This document shows positions 1 to 12,359 of a stretch of 64,000 bases of DNA, one piece after another. The stretch is from Microvelia longipes (lineage: Eukaryota > Arthropoda > Insecta > Hemiptera > Veliidae). The position numbers and the translations under genes are program-made. The DNA lies in assembly GCA_018340805.1 (NCBI GenBank), contig JACMZG010000008.1:81397564-81461563 (forward strand), read 5' to 3'. Under the pieces are notes generated by a model. The model did no database searches. It saw only the letters and a program-made list of their open reading frames with translations, and had not been told where the DNA came from. The stretch's first letter is position 1, and each line of letters starts with the position of its first letter.

Positions 1-206
1 TACAAAGTTTCAGCTCTCTAGCATAATACACTGGCGAGCTACGACGATAACAGACACACAGAGACAATTTTGCAAAAACCACTCAGAAGGCCTTAAAAAA
101 ATGCCTAAAACGGATAATTCCAGAGACATCGATGTTTCAGATTTTTTTGCTAACATAATACTTTTCCTATATACCTACGGTTATAAATGAGGAAAAGGTA
201 AAAAGC
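1..206 (+). repeat. Dispersed repeat R1, copy a (cut by window edge)
   Basis: It carries the R1 signature: AGCTACGACGATAACAGACA, a CACTCAGAAGGCC block, ACGGATAATTCC, then a hairpin of ACTTTTCCTATATACC with GGTTATAAATGAGGAAAAGG near the end. Compare 9172-9538. Confidence 0.75.
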
Positions 207-2461
207 AGGCGTAACGATTTGTAAAATAGTAATAATGCAAAAAAATATTACTAAATTAAGTAAAAGCGGTCATCATCAGTGTCCGGTTGTAGAAGAAAAA
301 GCAGGTCTATTAGTCGGATTACATAGTCTAACATGCAATCTTGATAAGACTGACGGGCTTATTGTACTTCAATAAAAAGCATAGGCACAGCTGTCAATGC
401 TTTTTACCTGTTCACTTCACAAGAGTTTCCTTAGCAATTATAAAAACAATTTGCTAATTAATTATATCAACACTCTCAAATTTCACTTGACTATTTATTT
501 ATCAGCCCAGATAATGTAAAATTCGTTTTAAGAACTTATCTTTAAAATAGCCAATGAATCAAACGAAAAAGAAATCACAATATTTTCTTTAAACCCTCCA
601 AATGGAAACCATATTTTACGTTTGATTTATTCTCCTTAAGCCACATTTGATCCTCCGACCACCCACTGATCTCTCATACATTTTTCACACTTTAAATAAT
701 TTAAAAGGTCCATCTCATTTCAAGATATTAAAGTCGATGACATGAGTTATGGTTGTATTGTTTTCATCCCCTCAGCGCCTTTAAGTTTTTTCCCTTAAAA
801 AAACACACCCCGATATAATTTTTATAAATATTTAATTCAGTAAATTTTTCACACCCCAAATAACCCTCGTTTCTCCTTACGTATAAAATTTTTAAAAAGA
901 CGCATCTGAGTTTATTATCACTATAAGTTCCCTATAGTTGGGTCTAATAAAAGATTCTTCTACAGTTGCTATTCGCCCTTTTTGAGGTTTGTCATTTATA
1001 GTTCTTAAACAAGGATTTTATTAAGGGGTTACATTTTTTAGAAAAGTCTAAAAAAATGTTTTATAGTATGAGTCAGTTTTTTTTAGTAAAAATGAGATCG
1101 GCTCATGATGATAAATTATTAGCTGATATGTTCCCTATATTTCGTAAAAAGTATTAGAGGGAAGCCTTATTAAACTTGGTCCATCTGGTAAGAAGGGATA
1201 AAACTTGATATTTTTCGGACTTCACGATTAATGAATCAAAGGGAATTTTTTTTAGTATTTTGGATGGGTCGAGTGTAAAAATTGGCCTTCTCCGTCCAAG
1301 ATCCAGATTAATGATGTCTCAGTTTTTTGAGTTATGACAGTTTTATGAGCGAGATTAGTTCTTGAAATTGAACGGCTTTCTTTCCTTATTTTGTTTTCTT
1401 TGAGTTGTACAATGTCTGAAAAACCTGTGGTCCGTCAAAACACAAATTGATAACTAGGGATCATCCCTTGTTCGCAAAAATGGACCTATAAGTCATGTAA
1501 GAATCATTTTCTTTACGTTCCATATTTTTTTATAAAACTCTTGAAAAAACAATAAGTTTTTGAATGATTGAACGATTATGTTGTACAAAGCCAGTTTCAA
1601 ATGTTTGAACCTCAGCATCTATTTCTTTTGAATAGAACATAAATTAGTAAAATAGCAAACTATGTGTCCCAATAAAATAATGAAAATTCGCAAAAAAGTA
1701 CTAATGAGTTCCAGTAACATCCTACAACAGTTATCTTTTGCTTTCCTGCCTCCTAAACTTCCTAAAAAGAAGGGGAAGTATTGCATTAGCAAAAATTGTA
1801 TTTCTTATTCTGTATTCTAATGCTTCTTTAATTTTTAACCAAGTCAACTTAATACAAGTTACCGATCATAGAACAACGCTTCATGTCACGTAGGCTTCAA
1901 AATTTTGCAGCCTATAATATTGCCGTTAGCGTGTTTAAAAGAAAAGTGAACATTCATTCATACTAATATCTCGAGAAATGTCCTAGCCACCACATGCGTG
2001 GTTGCTGCCTCTTGGTATTCATGAAACTACAAAACATTACTCTAAACCCTTTTTATCGCACATAAATATGTTTATGATTTTTTTAAGGTTAAAGTGACAC
2101 CATTTTGATACGCCGTGTTGGTTTTACCAAAATCTAATCAGTTATTCCTCTTGTTGATATTGATCTTCGTGCCCAAATTCGTTAAAATTGGCCGTTTGAG
2201 CTGTAGCGTGTCTACAAGAAATTTGTCTATACACTCATATACACCAATTGTTTTAGATTTTTGTATCTGTAGGCGCTGAAACATCGTAATGTAATAACAA
2301 AAAAGAGGGTATTATGTTTCCCCCCTCTTTATTGGAGATATGTAAGCAAATTAAAGCCAACAAAAATTATAAAAGGCGACTCTATTGGTCCGAAAACTGA
2401 AAGAGAAAAAACAAACATATTTAAAAGCAACAGAAGCAAGAATATGATGAGAAAACTGTAC
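207..2461. other. Intron downstream of exon 10: no gene seen
   Basis: AT-rich intronic sequence of the host gene with no open frame, RNA gene or repeat that I recognise beyond the R1 copy at its left edge. Confidence 0.6.
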
Positions 2462-2616
2462 CTTATGTTGGTATCATTCCATAGCCGATAGAGATCAGCT
2501 ACCTGATCCTTGAGGTGGGCGGGTGCCGACGAGCAGTCAGTCAGGTACCGGTGGACTGACAGGTTCACTTGAAGGAGTTGTGTCTTGTTCAGTTCTCGCA
2601 ACCGGCTTAGTTCACC
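2462..2616 (-). CDS. Host gene exon 10 in window (155 bp): spectrin-repeat helix, last exon seen
   Basis: The acceptor is TTCTGTTGCAG|GGT and the donor is ATAAG|GTACAG. There are 51 codons plus two bases, so another exon must follow beyond the left edge. The product GELSRLRELNKTQLLQ follows the previous exon's coiled coil naturally. It continues through HRYLTD to LKDQVADLYRLWNDTN, again with the Trp-centred helix pattern of spectrin repeats. No stop, membrane segment or KASH-like Pro-rich tail is present, so the C-terminus lies outside the window. Confidence 0.8.
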
Positions 2617-2887
2617 CTGCAACAGAAAGAGACCAACATAGCGTAAAAATACGATCTTTAAAAGGCAATAACTACCACACTTTACTGTCAAGTAATTTGA
2701 ATTACTATTTTTGAGGAAAGTTGCTAAGCAAAGGCAGAGTTGGTAGAGGGACCAGCTCTATAAATGTTTAATTAGTACCCCTACACGTTATTTCAATCAA
2801 GACTAATATATTCTCCCTAAAAATATTAAAAAATAATCTCAGGGGCTTAGCTCCACTACATAAGTTTTGTAAATTTTAGGATGATCT

Positions 2888-2933
2888 CAATACTTTCCCT
2901 TATACCTGAGGTATAAATAAGGAAAAGTAAAAA
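2888..2933 (+). repeat. R1, 3'-end fragment (copy b)
   Basis: Only the terminal hairpin is present (AATACTTTCCCTTATACC then GGTATAAATAAGGAAAAG). Confidence 0.6.
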
Positions 2934-5118
2934 CAATTATTTCTTATTTATATTTAAGTCAAGTAAAGTTTATACAGAATAAAAAGTTTTTCCGATCAAA
3001 TAAAAAAATAATAATTACACCTCCAACCAAATTCCTTATTTGATTAATCAATCGACAGACTTCTGACAATCAATCCAGACTCATTTAACATTTTTTAAAA
3101 ATCTAAAAGAAATACCAAGAATTCCAATTGATTAATACAAAGGGATGAACCAATAAGGTGAATTAAAATCAACCAGAACCAGAAAATAATAAAAACTTAT
3201 TCGACGTCTACGTGAGAAAGTCGCAATGGTGCAATACTTAAAAGTTATTTCTTAAGTAGAGATAATTAAGACAAGTCACATCGAAAAAAGATGAAGCTGC
3301 TGAAACCGGTCTGTTTCTACAAGGAAATGGTTCGTCTTTAATTACCTTAATGATGTGATTTATGAGAATCAAGAAACTAAATAGTCTATTTCTTTTAAAT
3401 TTAAAGAAAACATACTTCTATACAGAACTGCAGTATTTACTCATACTTCTAATTTGACCCCAGTTTAGAACTTTTTCAGTGAGAACTTATTAGTAATTAA
3501 ATTATTCAAAGCATTGTTTAAGTAGAATACGAAATAGTAATCACAGATACTCATGAAAAAGTTTGTCCGACATGATGGAAGGCGTCAAAGTACATACATT
3601 TTTAACGTATAATCGAAAAACGAAGATTTAAAGTACGTGTCTGAAATGAGTAAAATTTTATAAAAGAACTCAAAATAATTAACTTGTTTCAACAAAAATG
3701 TGGAAATAAAAAAGTGGAGGGGGGAATTTTTTTCAGAAAGTGGTTAAGCTGATTTTAAGAAAAAGTTTTTAAAAATGGTTCTAAACTGATTTTTCCAACA
3801 ACAAAAAAATACGAAAAAGTGTGGCTGGATTTTTTTTGAACGGGGGGAATATTTTTGAACAAAGTTACGTTAGGAAAGGCAGAAATAGGAAAAAAATGGT
3901 TGAAGTTAAGAAGTTTATTCAGAGCACGTATTGGCGGGGTAGTATGGGGCTTTTAGACCGGAGCATCATTAGTCTGGACTATGGGGTAAAAAATAAACAT
4001 GAAAATCTCCCTCAGGGCCCTTTTCTAGAGACCAACAATCCAGGAAGCCGGAACAATTTAGAAAAATAAACCAAAAATTAGACTTTACTTTCAGGAAAAT
4101 ACAAGGCTTTCTTAAGTTTCAAGTGAGAGGGAAGTAATTCAACCGAAGATGGCAGAAAGTTAATTTTATATAAATGTTTAAAAAAAATTGCAAAACATTA
4201 CCATACCAAGTTGATCAAATTACAATTTTGGCTCAAAACAATAGCCTAAGTAGATCAAACTTTCATATTGGCTTAAAATAATAGCCAAAATCGTAGTGTG
4301 ATAATCAAACATTAGGCATATGCGAGACAGAAGGGTTTGACGTCTGGCATGACGCCTGACAAGCTGTCAACCTTGTTGTTTACATGAAGATTACTTACTG
4401 TCATAGGTCAGACAATATTGTAGTTTTGGTTTAAAACCTTGCCCAGATTATTTTATTTGGATTCTCGCGAAATACAGAATTACCTTTGATCCTGATTATT
4501 TTAAAATTTACAACGTACACACAGCGTATTTAACAGGCGATCTTATAAGATACGCATTAAATACAATTAGGTTCTTGCACCGTATTTGTTTAATCGATCG
4601 AGCGAGATTACGTGATAACTGATCCTACCAAAAAATCGCGTCTTTAATAGTGAAGGTTCACTTTTGGTTATAAAGAAGTTTAAAACAAAAAATATATTTA
4701 ATTAAATCGTGATTTTTTTGCATAATAATAAAGATACACTAAAAAAATAATATTCCATAAGTTATTTGATCAAAAACGGTAATATTGAAGTAAAATAAAA
4801 GTTCGACGAGAAGGTTATCCGTTAAATACGATCGTCTCTAAAGGTACATACAGCGTATAGGGGGATCCATTTAGGTTCCATCTCCCTAGTTCTAGCGTAA
4901 GCGAGCGGATCCCCTCCGCATGGTTTATACAGCTAATATTACCGTATAAACCGTAAAAAATAAGCCACTGAAAATATACGGTTAAACCGATGAGAGATAA
5001 AACATATTCCATTAAAAGCATTGAAAAATATCCTATAATGTTAACAGTCTAAGCTGTCCCAGCTATTTCTCAGCTATAGTACTTTATCAATATTTTTCAT
5101 TTAATGAAACCGGCTGAA
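2934..5118. other. Intron sequence, nothing recognised
   Basis: The 82-codon frame at 3821 has no family features. A small inverted motif GGTTTATAC...GTATAAACC lies at 4922-4952. The rest is ordinary AT-rich sequence. Confidence 0.55.
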
Positions 5119-5603
5119 CTTCGGTATACGGTGCATCCTGTTATCAATACTATATATCGATATATTTTTAGTTTAGAGATGTGACGTAGGATTAATCGAT
5201 ATATGCCTTTTCTTTTACGTTTATGAACATATTTTATTATTTTTTTCAAATGTTTTTTTTTGTGTTTTTTTTTATTTGTTGTAAAATGGTTTATAACTAT
5301 TTTCATATTTTTTTAATGTTTTAACTATGTTTTCCTAAGAATAATCGATGATACACCACATCTAATTTTATGTTACGCGTATTTTTTACGTATTTTTGTG
5401 TTTGTTATTTTCAGGTTTTTTATTATATTTTTGTTGTTAATGTTTTCATTTATTTGTTGTACGGTTTTTTTTAATGTTTTAATTATAATTAATAATTTAA
5501 CGACGCTGCTTATCTTTTAAGTGCTCAGTTCTCGTTTACGTGTCGCGTAACTAAAAATATATCGATATATAGTATTGATAACAGGGTGCACCGTATACCG
5601 AAG
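5119..5603. mobile_element. 485-bp MITE with 56-bp terminal inverted repeats
   Basis: The left arm begins CTTCGGTATACGGTGCATCC and continues through a TATATCGATATA core. The right arm (about 5548-5603) is its reverse complement with one or two mismatches. The T-rich middle has only a chance 69-codon frame. The target duplication is unclear. Confidence 0.8.
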
Positions 5604-8380
5604 ATTTACCGTTAAAAAAAAACTTAAAAAAAGATTTAAGAGTTTTAGAGTTTATTAAGAGTTCAAGTTAAGATCGAAGTTCTGATTGAAGTCTCAGTAT
5701 GGAGTAACATGAAATAAAGACGCTCGTACAACCTAGCGGGAAACCTAAGAACTTCTAAACAGTTTTAAAATTCTTTCATTTATTTTAAGATATAAAATTA
5801 TGAAATGGCTCACACAATTTTATTTGGATAAATTTTAATAATAACATATCTTGATTTCTTTAAAATATTTTAAACTCGTCAGATTTTAACTTATGATTGA
5901 ATGAGTTTAGAAATATAATCACACCTTCGAAGTTATAAATATACTAAACAAGCAATACATGTAAGCTTTACTGTACAAATCAACTCTTTATATTTAAGGG
6001 GTTTATAATTTGTAAATACCATTCGGTTGAAGTATGAAATTTTATTTTGCTTGTAGCGATGTCGAACTAAATTTAATTTTTGTTTCTTTAAGTCAACAAC
6101 AATATAACTTAGAACATGCAACTTTTAAAGAATTTTAAAAGACAAAAAGATTTGAAGACAAACATCCAAAAATATTATTATATTATTCCAAAAAAATATA
6201 TTATATTATTCCAGTATCTCACATTAAAACTATTGAATGTTGACCATCCACAAGGATGACTTAAATATATACTTATATTGAAGTCATCTTGAACCTACTA
6301 AAGTTGTTTCGCGAATGTTGATTTGTTTCAAACAACTGTTAAACTTCCACAAACATTAGAAACTTACATCAGAAACTTGGTTGGAAACATATGTTCGACT
6401 GTCATCATCATTTATAACTTTATGATGAAATAGACACTTGAAGGGAATGTTAAGTTAATTATAAGTATCTGACCGTTAGGAGACATAAAATCTGTAAATA
6501 AATAGTATCCGGACACAATATAATAGTCAAATCGCCACTGCCCTCAGTCATAAAAAAAAAAAATATGCTACCTCACTCACTTATATAATTAATAAGATAG
6601 ACACAACATAAAGATTCAGATAAATAGTCAGTTCATGTTTTGCCACAACTCTGTTTCAGTTTGCTCTGTTTTGTCAGCAATTGATCTAAACAACTTAAAA
6701 CTATTTTTTTAAGAACAAAGACTCGACCAAGAAATAAAATAACAAAGGGTCTTTAGTAGAATTTAAAACTCCTAGAGCAAGAATCAATACTATAGAATTG
6801 CTTAACCCAACAATACATAATAAATACGTTGGTACAATAAACTATACACTGACTTCAGTAGTGCTCGGAATCACGAATACACACGAAGCAAGTGTTCACA
6901 AGTTCTTTCATTTGATGCGAATTTTCAATAAAAAATCAAGGTAATGAGGTAAATCGCATGGTAGGAGTGAAGAAGGAGGAGGGTTTTAACTCATATCAGG
7001 TCTTAATAAACAATAGCAGACATACCAAACGAAATGATAGATAAAAACAAAACGGCAGATTAGAATGCGAACCCGACACTGGATGGATATAACCTTCCAC
7101 TACGCCACAGCGCAAACTAGGAGGGAGGCAGTGGCGATTCCAGCACTGGGCCTAACTTTCACTTTGATAATGACAAACCTATTAACAGCTACAACAAGGA
7201 AATACATCCCCTGGTCTTGTAATTAATTACTAGGCGACTAATTACTCCGACAGCTTTATTAATATTCCAGTTAATTCTATTCTCCAATTATCCTACATGG
7301 GTTTTATTAATTTAGTTAATTATAATAGTCGTTTACTTAAAAAATAACACGATCCGTTATTTATTCTGTAAATAAGTGACAGTTGGGCGACTTTTACGTC
7401 TGTATTGAACAATTTAAACTCAAACGAGTTTCTGTCTTGGTTTCATCAAAACTTATAATTGAAAAGACTCCTCCATGAAGATATTAATAGTAGAGCGGCC
7501 ATAGAGTTATCTTAAAAATAAAGAAATAAAACTAAGAGATGACTGCAGACAAATTCAATCGATGTCTTCTCAATGTCATTAAGAACCGGTGACTACATCA
7601 AGCTTTACATGCTTTAAAGTACATCAAACATTTAAGTGAGACATCGTTCTGTCAACCTGATAGACAACCTGAGAGGCAAAGAAGAAACTAAAAAAGTGAG
7701 ACACTCTTACTGCCAGGAGCAGACTGGCTATTGAGAGCGAGGGCGGTAGCCCTCCTTGGGCCCATCTGCCAAAAATAAACTTAAAGAAAAAAAAAAACAA
7801 AAAAGAATTAAAAAAATTATTAACATATGTAATATTTGATATAGACATAACACAAGAGTCAAATGGGCCCAATACTTTAAGTTAGGGCCTAAAGAGCTTC
7901 CACAGACACATGTTTTTAAAGTACAAGTGTTCTCTATTTATTACCTAAATTTAGGTCCTTTAAGGCCCCCATTTTTTATACTTAGACCTTTAAAGGTCCC
8001 AAACGGAAGACTATAGCTTAAAAATAATATCATTTGATTTAATTTAATTAAATATGAAATTAAAATTAAATTAATCTTGCTATAATCATTAATACTAGTC
8101 TTTACTCTTAGTTAAACCCTTCTTCTCGGGTATTTTTGGCTCAGTCCGCTACTGCTTACTGCATCACCACTTAAGAGGGCAGAAGTGGTTTTGAAGAAAG
8201 AAGTGATTATGAACTTCATGAGTTAATAAACTCTATCGGTGGTCGTTGTCGACTTTTAGAGAGTTTATTTAATTTTTACTCAGTTATTGAAGAAGGCAAA
8301 CTAAATAAACAATCTAACTAGTTGATTTGATTTCTAAACGAAACATAACTTATTTAATTTAACACGGGTTAGAATGAGAC
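5604..8380. other. Intron sequence, nothing recognised
   Basis: No supportable gene. A GC-richer stretch at 7660-7770 (GGCGGTAGCCCTCCTTGGGC) looks like part of a dispersed element but has no second copy here. Confidence 0.5.
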
Positions 8381-8660
8381 CATTTCATCATTGTGACGTC
8401 CTACACTCTATTTTAATGAGAGCATTTCATCATTGTGACGTCCTACACCTCTATTTTAATAGCATTTCATCATTGTGACGTCCTACACTCTATTTAATGA
8501 GAGGACGCATTTCATCATTGTGACGTCCTACACTCTATTTTAATGAGAGCATTTCATCATTGTGACGTCCTACACTCTATTTTAATGAGAGCATTTCATC
8601 ATGTGACGTCCTACACTCTATTTTAATGAGAGTCCTGAGACGTCCTACGTCCTCTATTTT
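8381..8660. repeat. 42-bp tandem array, about 6.5 copies
   Basis: The unit begins CATTTCATCATTGTGACGTC and continues CTACACTCTATTTTAATGAGAG. Copies are nearly identical apart from small indels, so the array is recent. Each unit carries TGACGTC, resembling a cAMP-response half site, probably by chance. Confidence 0.9.
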
Positions 8661-8909
8661 TAAGAAACTTGATCTAATATTAAGAAACATTTGTATACAA
8701 CGTATCAATAAGGTATTACTATATAGAAAGAATGAGGAAACAGAGGAATTGATTCATGAGATTATAATCATTGAATTAAACATTTATCAGTAGCAGTATA
8801 GAGAGCGATGAACTTTCCATTATATTGCATTATACTCAACTCAAACGTGATTAATAAAATAATAAATTAATTATTAGAAGAAATAATAACTATTGATTGA
8901 ACTCAAAAT

Positions 8910-9040
8910 CAGGTACGGGGTACCTCGGAACTTTCTCTCATCACATCGGATTCCATACAGCACTGACCACGCTCAATGCTGCTTAATTATTATGATCTAA
9001 CCAAAATCATGGGTATACTTGTCATATCGAAACGACACTT
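8910..9040 (+). repeat. Dispersed repeat R2, copy a
   Basis: GGTACGGGGTACCTCGGAAC, followed by a CACTGACCACGCTCAATGCTGC block and TGATCTAACCAAAAT-like sequence, shared with 9538-9780 and partly with 23815-23930. It may be the flank of R1 insertions or a separate element. Confidence 0.45.
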
Positions 9041-9171
9041 AGTATACTTATTTATTATGTAATGGTATAAACTTGTATCAAATTTAAGCTCAATTGAATC
9101 ATTTTATGATTTTTTAATAAATGTTCACAAGCTATGGTGTTTGATAAAAATTGAACTAATGCTGATTTTCA

Positions 9172-9538
9172 GATGAAACTTGGCAAATACAATAGTCATA
9201 TAAATAGCCACATGCGTGCCGAATCTCAATCCGATAGTATAATTTTTCCGCGTTTTATGATTTTTCGAAATTTTTGCTGTCATTATTGTGGGTTAATGAC
9301 GTCATCAAAAATTATTTTCCGAATAGCACAACTACAGCAGTACTGGTTTTTGTACAAAGTCTCAACTCTCTAGCATGCTTACACTATAAGCTACGATGAT
9401 AACAGACACACACACATATACAGACAGACAACTTTGTGAAAAACACTCAAGAGGCCTTTAAAACACATAAAACGGATAATTCCGGTTTCCCCCCGGTATC
9501 GGATGTTTTTGCAAACACAATATGAGGAAAAGTAAAAA
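9172..9538 (+). repeat. R1, near-complete copy c
   Basis: About 370 bp. Blocks in order are GATGAAACTTGGCAAATAC, a TTTTCCGCGTTTTATGA block, TTAATGACGTCATC, CGAATAGCACAACTACAGCA, AGCTACGATGATAACAGACA and ATGAGGAAAAGTAAAAA. The end hairpin is partly deleted. The 66-codon frame within is not conserved in other copies. Confidence 0.75.
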
Positions 9539-9780
9539 TCGAGTACGGGAGGTAACTTTTCTCACCACATTGTATTAGCAACGAAACTTTTCCTCGCCAC
9601 TTCTGACTCACTTCGATTGTCCTCAGAATAAGGGAATCAACTAATTTAGAATGCAGTACGTCTTCGGACTCGCTTTGTTTATTCCACCGAGTGCACCCAT
9701 CCAGGTACTGACTTCACTCGATGCTGCTTATTATTAGTGATCTAACAAAACCGTAGGTATATAGGACCGACGTAGTGTAA
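9538..9780 (+). repeat. Dispersed repeat R2, copy b
   Basis: It follows R1 copy c without a gap. CGAGTACGGGAGGTAACTTT, TCGATTGTCCTCAGAAT, TACTGACTTCACTCGATGC and GTGATCTAACAAAACC recur in the R2 copies. Confidence 0.45.
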
Positions 9781-9857
9781 TAAATGATTACATAAAGAGT
9801 GTAAACGCGTTCCTAATTCCAACTCAATTACATTTTTCCGATTCGTAAAAATAAAAA

Positions 9858-10790
9858 ATGCTTATCATGAAATAAAACATAGCACATTTTTTGGCCTAAT
9901 ATATGACTTGATATGTGCCAAATTTCAAAGATTTTTCCGCGTTATATGAAATTTCTACATTTTGGCAGAGTAGTTAATAATAGTTAATAACGTCATTAAT
10001 AACGTTATAATTATTTACGGAAAATAATAACTATTTTCCGGAAAGCACAACTAGTTTTTAACTCTCAAGAATTAAGAACACTAGGAGCTACGATGATAAC
10101 AGTGTGTTAATACACATACATGCTAACCTAGGATCTTGAATAAAGGGGATAACGCATTAAGGAACTTTTCTGACCCCGTGGAAGTTGTAAGAGCTAGAGA
10201 AATAAGAGCCAACTTACATTCCCATGTTTATAATAAAAAAATGCGCCAAACGCAAGTTATGTAGCAAGGTTATCGAGTTTGTTCCTCAACTTTCTTTTGT
10301 TCTTCTCGTGATTGTTACATTTGGTGCTTGTTAAGTTATTTGTGCTTTTAAATTTTGGAATACACTTAGTCACTCTAGTGAGTGATAATTTAAGCTTTGT
10401 ATGCTTGAGAAGGTTATCTCAAGCACTAATCAATGGAAAGCCATTGAGTTAGATTTTTAATTGAGTAAGTTTCCCACTAAAATTTATAACCTCCGCTGTT
10501 ATAAGGATTGTAAGCATGCGCAGTTTGAAGAAAGCATGTGCGGTTGGATTTTGTGTGTTTTGTGTTGATTACTTCTCTATTTTTTGGTTTTCGATGGGGT
10601 CACTTTGTTGTATGACAAATCGACATAATGAGTCATCCCCTTTATTCAAGATCCTCGATGCTAACACTCATTAATACAGGTAGAAAAGCTCAGGAAGAGT
10701 GAAAATACAGTCTCAATCCTAGTTTCGGATTTTTAGTGCCGACACAATGCTTTTCCTATGTACCTGCGGTAATAATAAATAAAAGTAAGA
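9858..10790 (+). repeat. R1, copy d, split by a MITE
   Basis: R1 blocks run from about 9858 to 10127 and resume at 10666 with a tail hairpin at 10747-10790. The 530-bp MITE at 10128 separates them. A TTAATAACGTCATTAATAACG expansion lies near 9985. Confidence 0.7.
10128..10657. mobile_element. 530-bp MITE with 8-bp target duplication, nested in repeat R1
   Basis: The left end CTAGGATCTTGAATAAAGGG pairs with the right end in reverse (one mismatch within 23 bp, weaker pairing further in). ATGCTAAC flanks both sides (10120-10127 and 10658-10665), a perfect 8-bp duplication. Removing the insert rejoins a copy of the R1 repeat. There is no coding sequence. The 8-bp duplication points to the hAT superfamily. 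Confidence 0.85.
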
Positions 10791-11459
10791 ATATAAATGA
10801 AAAATTTCATCGCTCGATTTGACACCAAATTGATTCTATTTCTGGAAATAGGAAATCGAAGGTACACACTGCACTGCTCGGGATAATTGATAAGTGAAAG
10901 CCTATCTAGTCGTACCTAGCCAATGAAATAGCTGCAAGGAAGCCGACCATGAAGCAGAACCAACTAAAGAGTAAAATTACAATCGCAACAAGACCTTCGA
11001 TTGCCTTGAGGCTGGTGACTTTCAATGATTGACCGACTTGAATATGAATATGCACGTCCGGTATGGTTGAAGTGAAAGGTTAAAGGTGTTATTAATAAGA
11101 CCAGAAGAAGATTCATTTATCCGAATCTTCAGGCCTAAGGAATAGGTAATAGAATTGAATTTTATAAAATCAATTTTATAAGAAAATAAAACTAGTAAAT
11201 ACGTATTGCACATACTGGATTTCGGTTTTTATTATTTTTCTTAAGTTTTGAACGGAGGTAGTGAAATAGCAACGCTCATAGCCACGAAAAGATTTCTTTA
11301 TGCAACTCTTAAAATTTAGAAGTTAGGAATAAACAAATAATAACTTATGTTTATGGTTTGCATTGACGAATGGATGAACTTCAGAGAGATTGATACGATC
11401 AGTTAGTTTGATAGAGAAGCATAGAAGAGCAACGAACACAATCGTTATGTATGTTATGT

Positions 11460-11990
11460 ATATTATATATATATATATGTTATTATATTATATTAAGTAT
11501 GTAAATGTTATATATTTTATTATTATTTATGTTATGTATTATTATATATTTTATATTAGAATACGTATTATTATATTATGTTGTATTATGTACATTATGT
11601 GTATATGTATATATGTGTGTATGATTGTGTATATATATATTGTTATTGTATATTATATAATGATTATATTAGTAATACATTATTATTATTATTTCATTAT
11701 TTACTTATAACTAATACATTGTTTCTGTAAATATAAAAATTAAAGAAGTTCTTAGGGATTGCAAAATTGTAATATTTAGTTATATGGATTATTAAGTTTA
11801 CTTGTTTATTGTCTACTGTCTACTAATGTTTACTTGTTACTGTCTATTAGTTTACTGTCCTATATAAGTGTAATTGTTTCTATAAAAAATTTAAATAAGT
11901 AAACCTACCATAATTTCTACTAAGTCCTGAGCGCATGTAGTATTATCAATGGAGCATGCGCTCAAAAAAAAAAAAAAAAAAAAAAAAAAA
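11460..11990. repeat. AT-rich low-complexity tract and a run of 27 A
   Basis: TA/TTA-rich microsatellite-like sequence runs from 11460 to 11715, then unstructured AT-rich sequence follows. A run of 27 A lies at 11964-11990. GAGCGCATG and CATGCGCTC flank the segment just before the A-run, forming a small hairpin that may be the 3' end of a retroposed sequence. Confidence 0.6.
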
Positions 11991-12326
11991 CACAATCGAC
12001 TACATGCATTTGGTCTAACTGCTTTGGAAATAATATCCACACGAAAAAATAGATGAGTCAAGTAGAGACGGCAAAGCTTAAAATACAGAGCTTGATGCAA
12101 GTTATATATGACTACTGTAAGTAAGTACTTAAGTTTACGTGTTATATGTAATAACTCATCGTTTCATAACTCATTGTTTCAAACTTCACAATTGAGTTAT
12201 GCGAAGAGAATCGAAAATTAAAGTCTGAAAATTGAAAATGAAGTCCTTCCGTGTGGGAAGTTCAATATTAATAAAATAATACCTCATCTAAATAAAATAA
12301 ATAGGACCTCTTTTTCCCCTTAAATG

Positions 12327-12359
12327 CCCCTGGGAGGGTCTTTTAGACCCTCCCAGGGG
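12327..12359. repeat. Perfect 15-bp hairpin with 3-base loop
   Basis: CCCCTGGGAGGGTCT pairs exactly with AGACCCTCCCAGGGG around TTT, and a further AGGGTCTAAAAG follows. It is GC-rich within an AT-rich intron. Function unknown. Confidence 0.85.

Noticed and set aside
11390..11710. 106-codon Ile/Tyr-rich plus-strand frame
   Set aside because: Low-complexity TA-rich DNA; composition is not protein-like.
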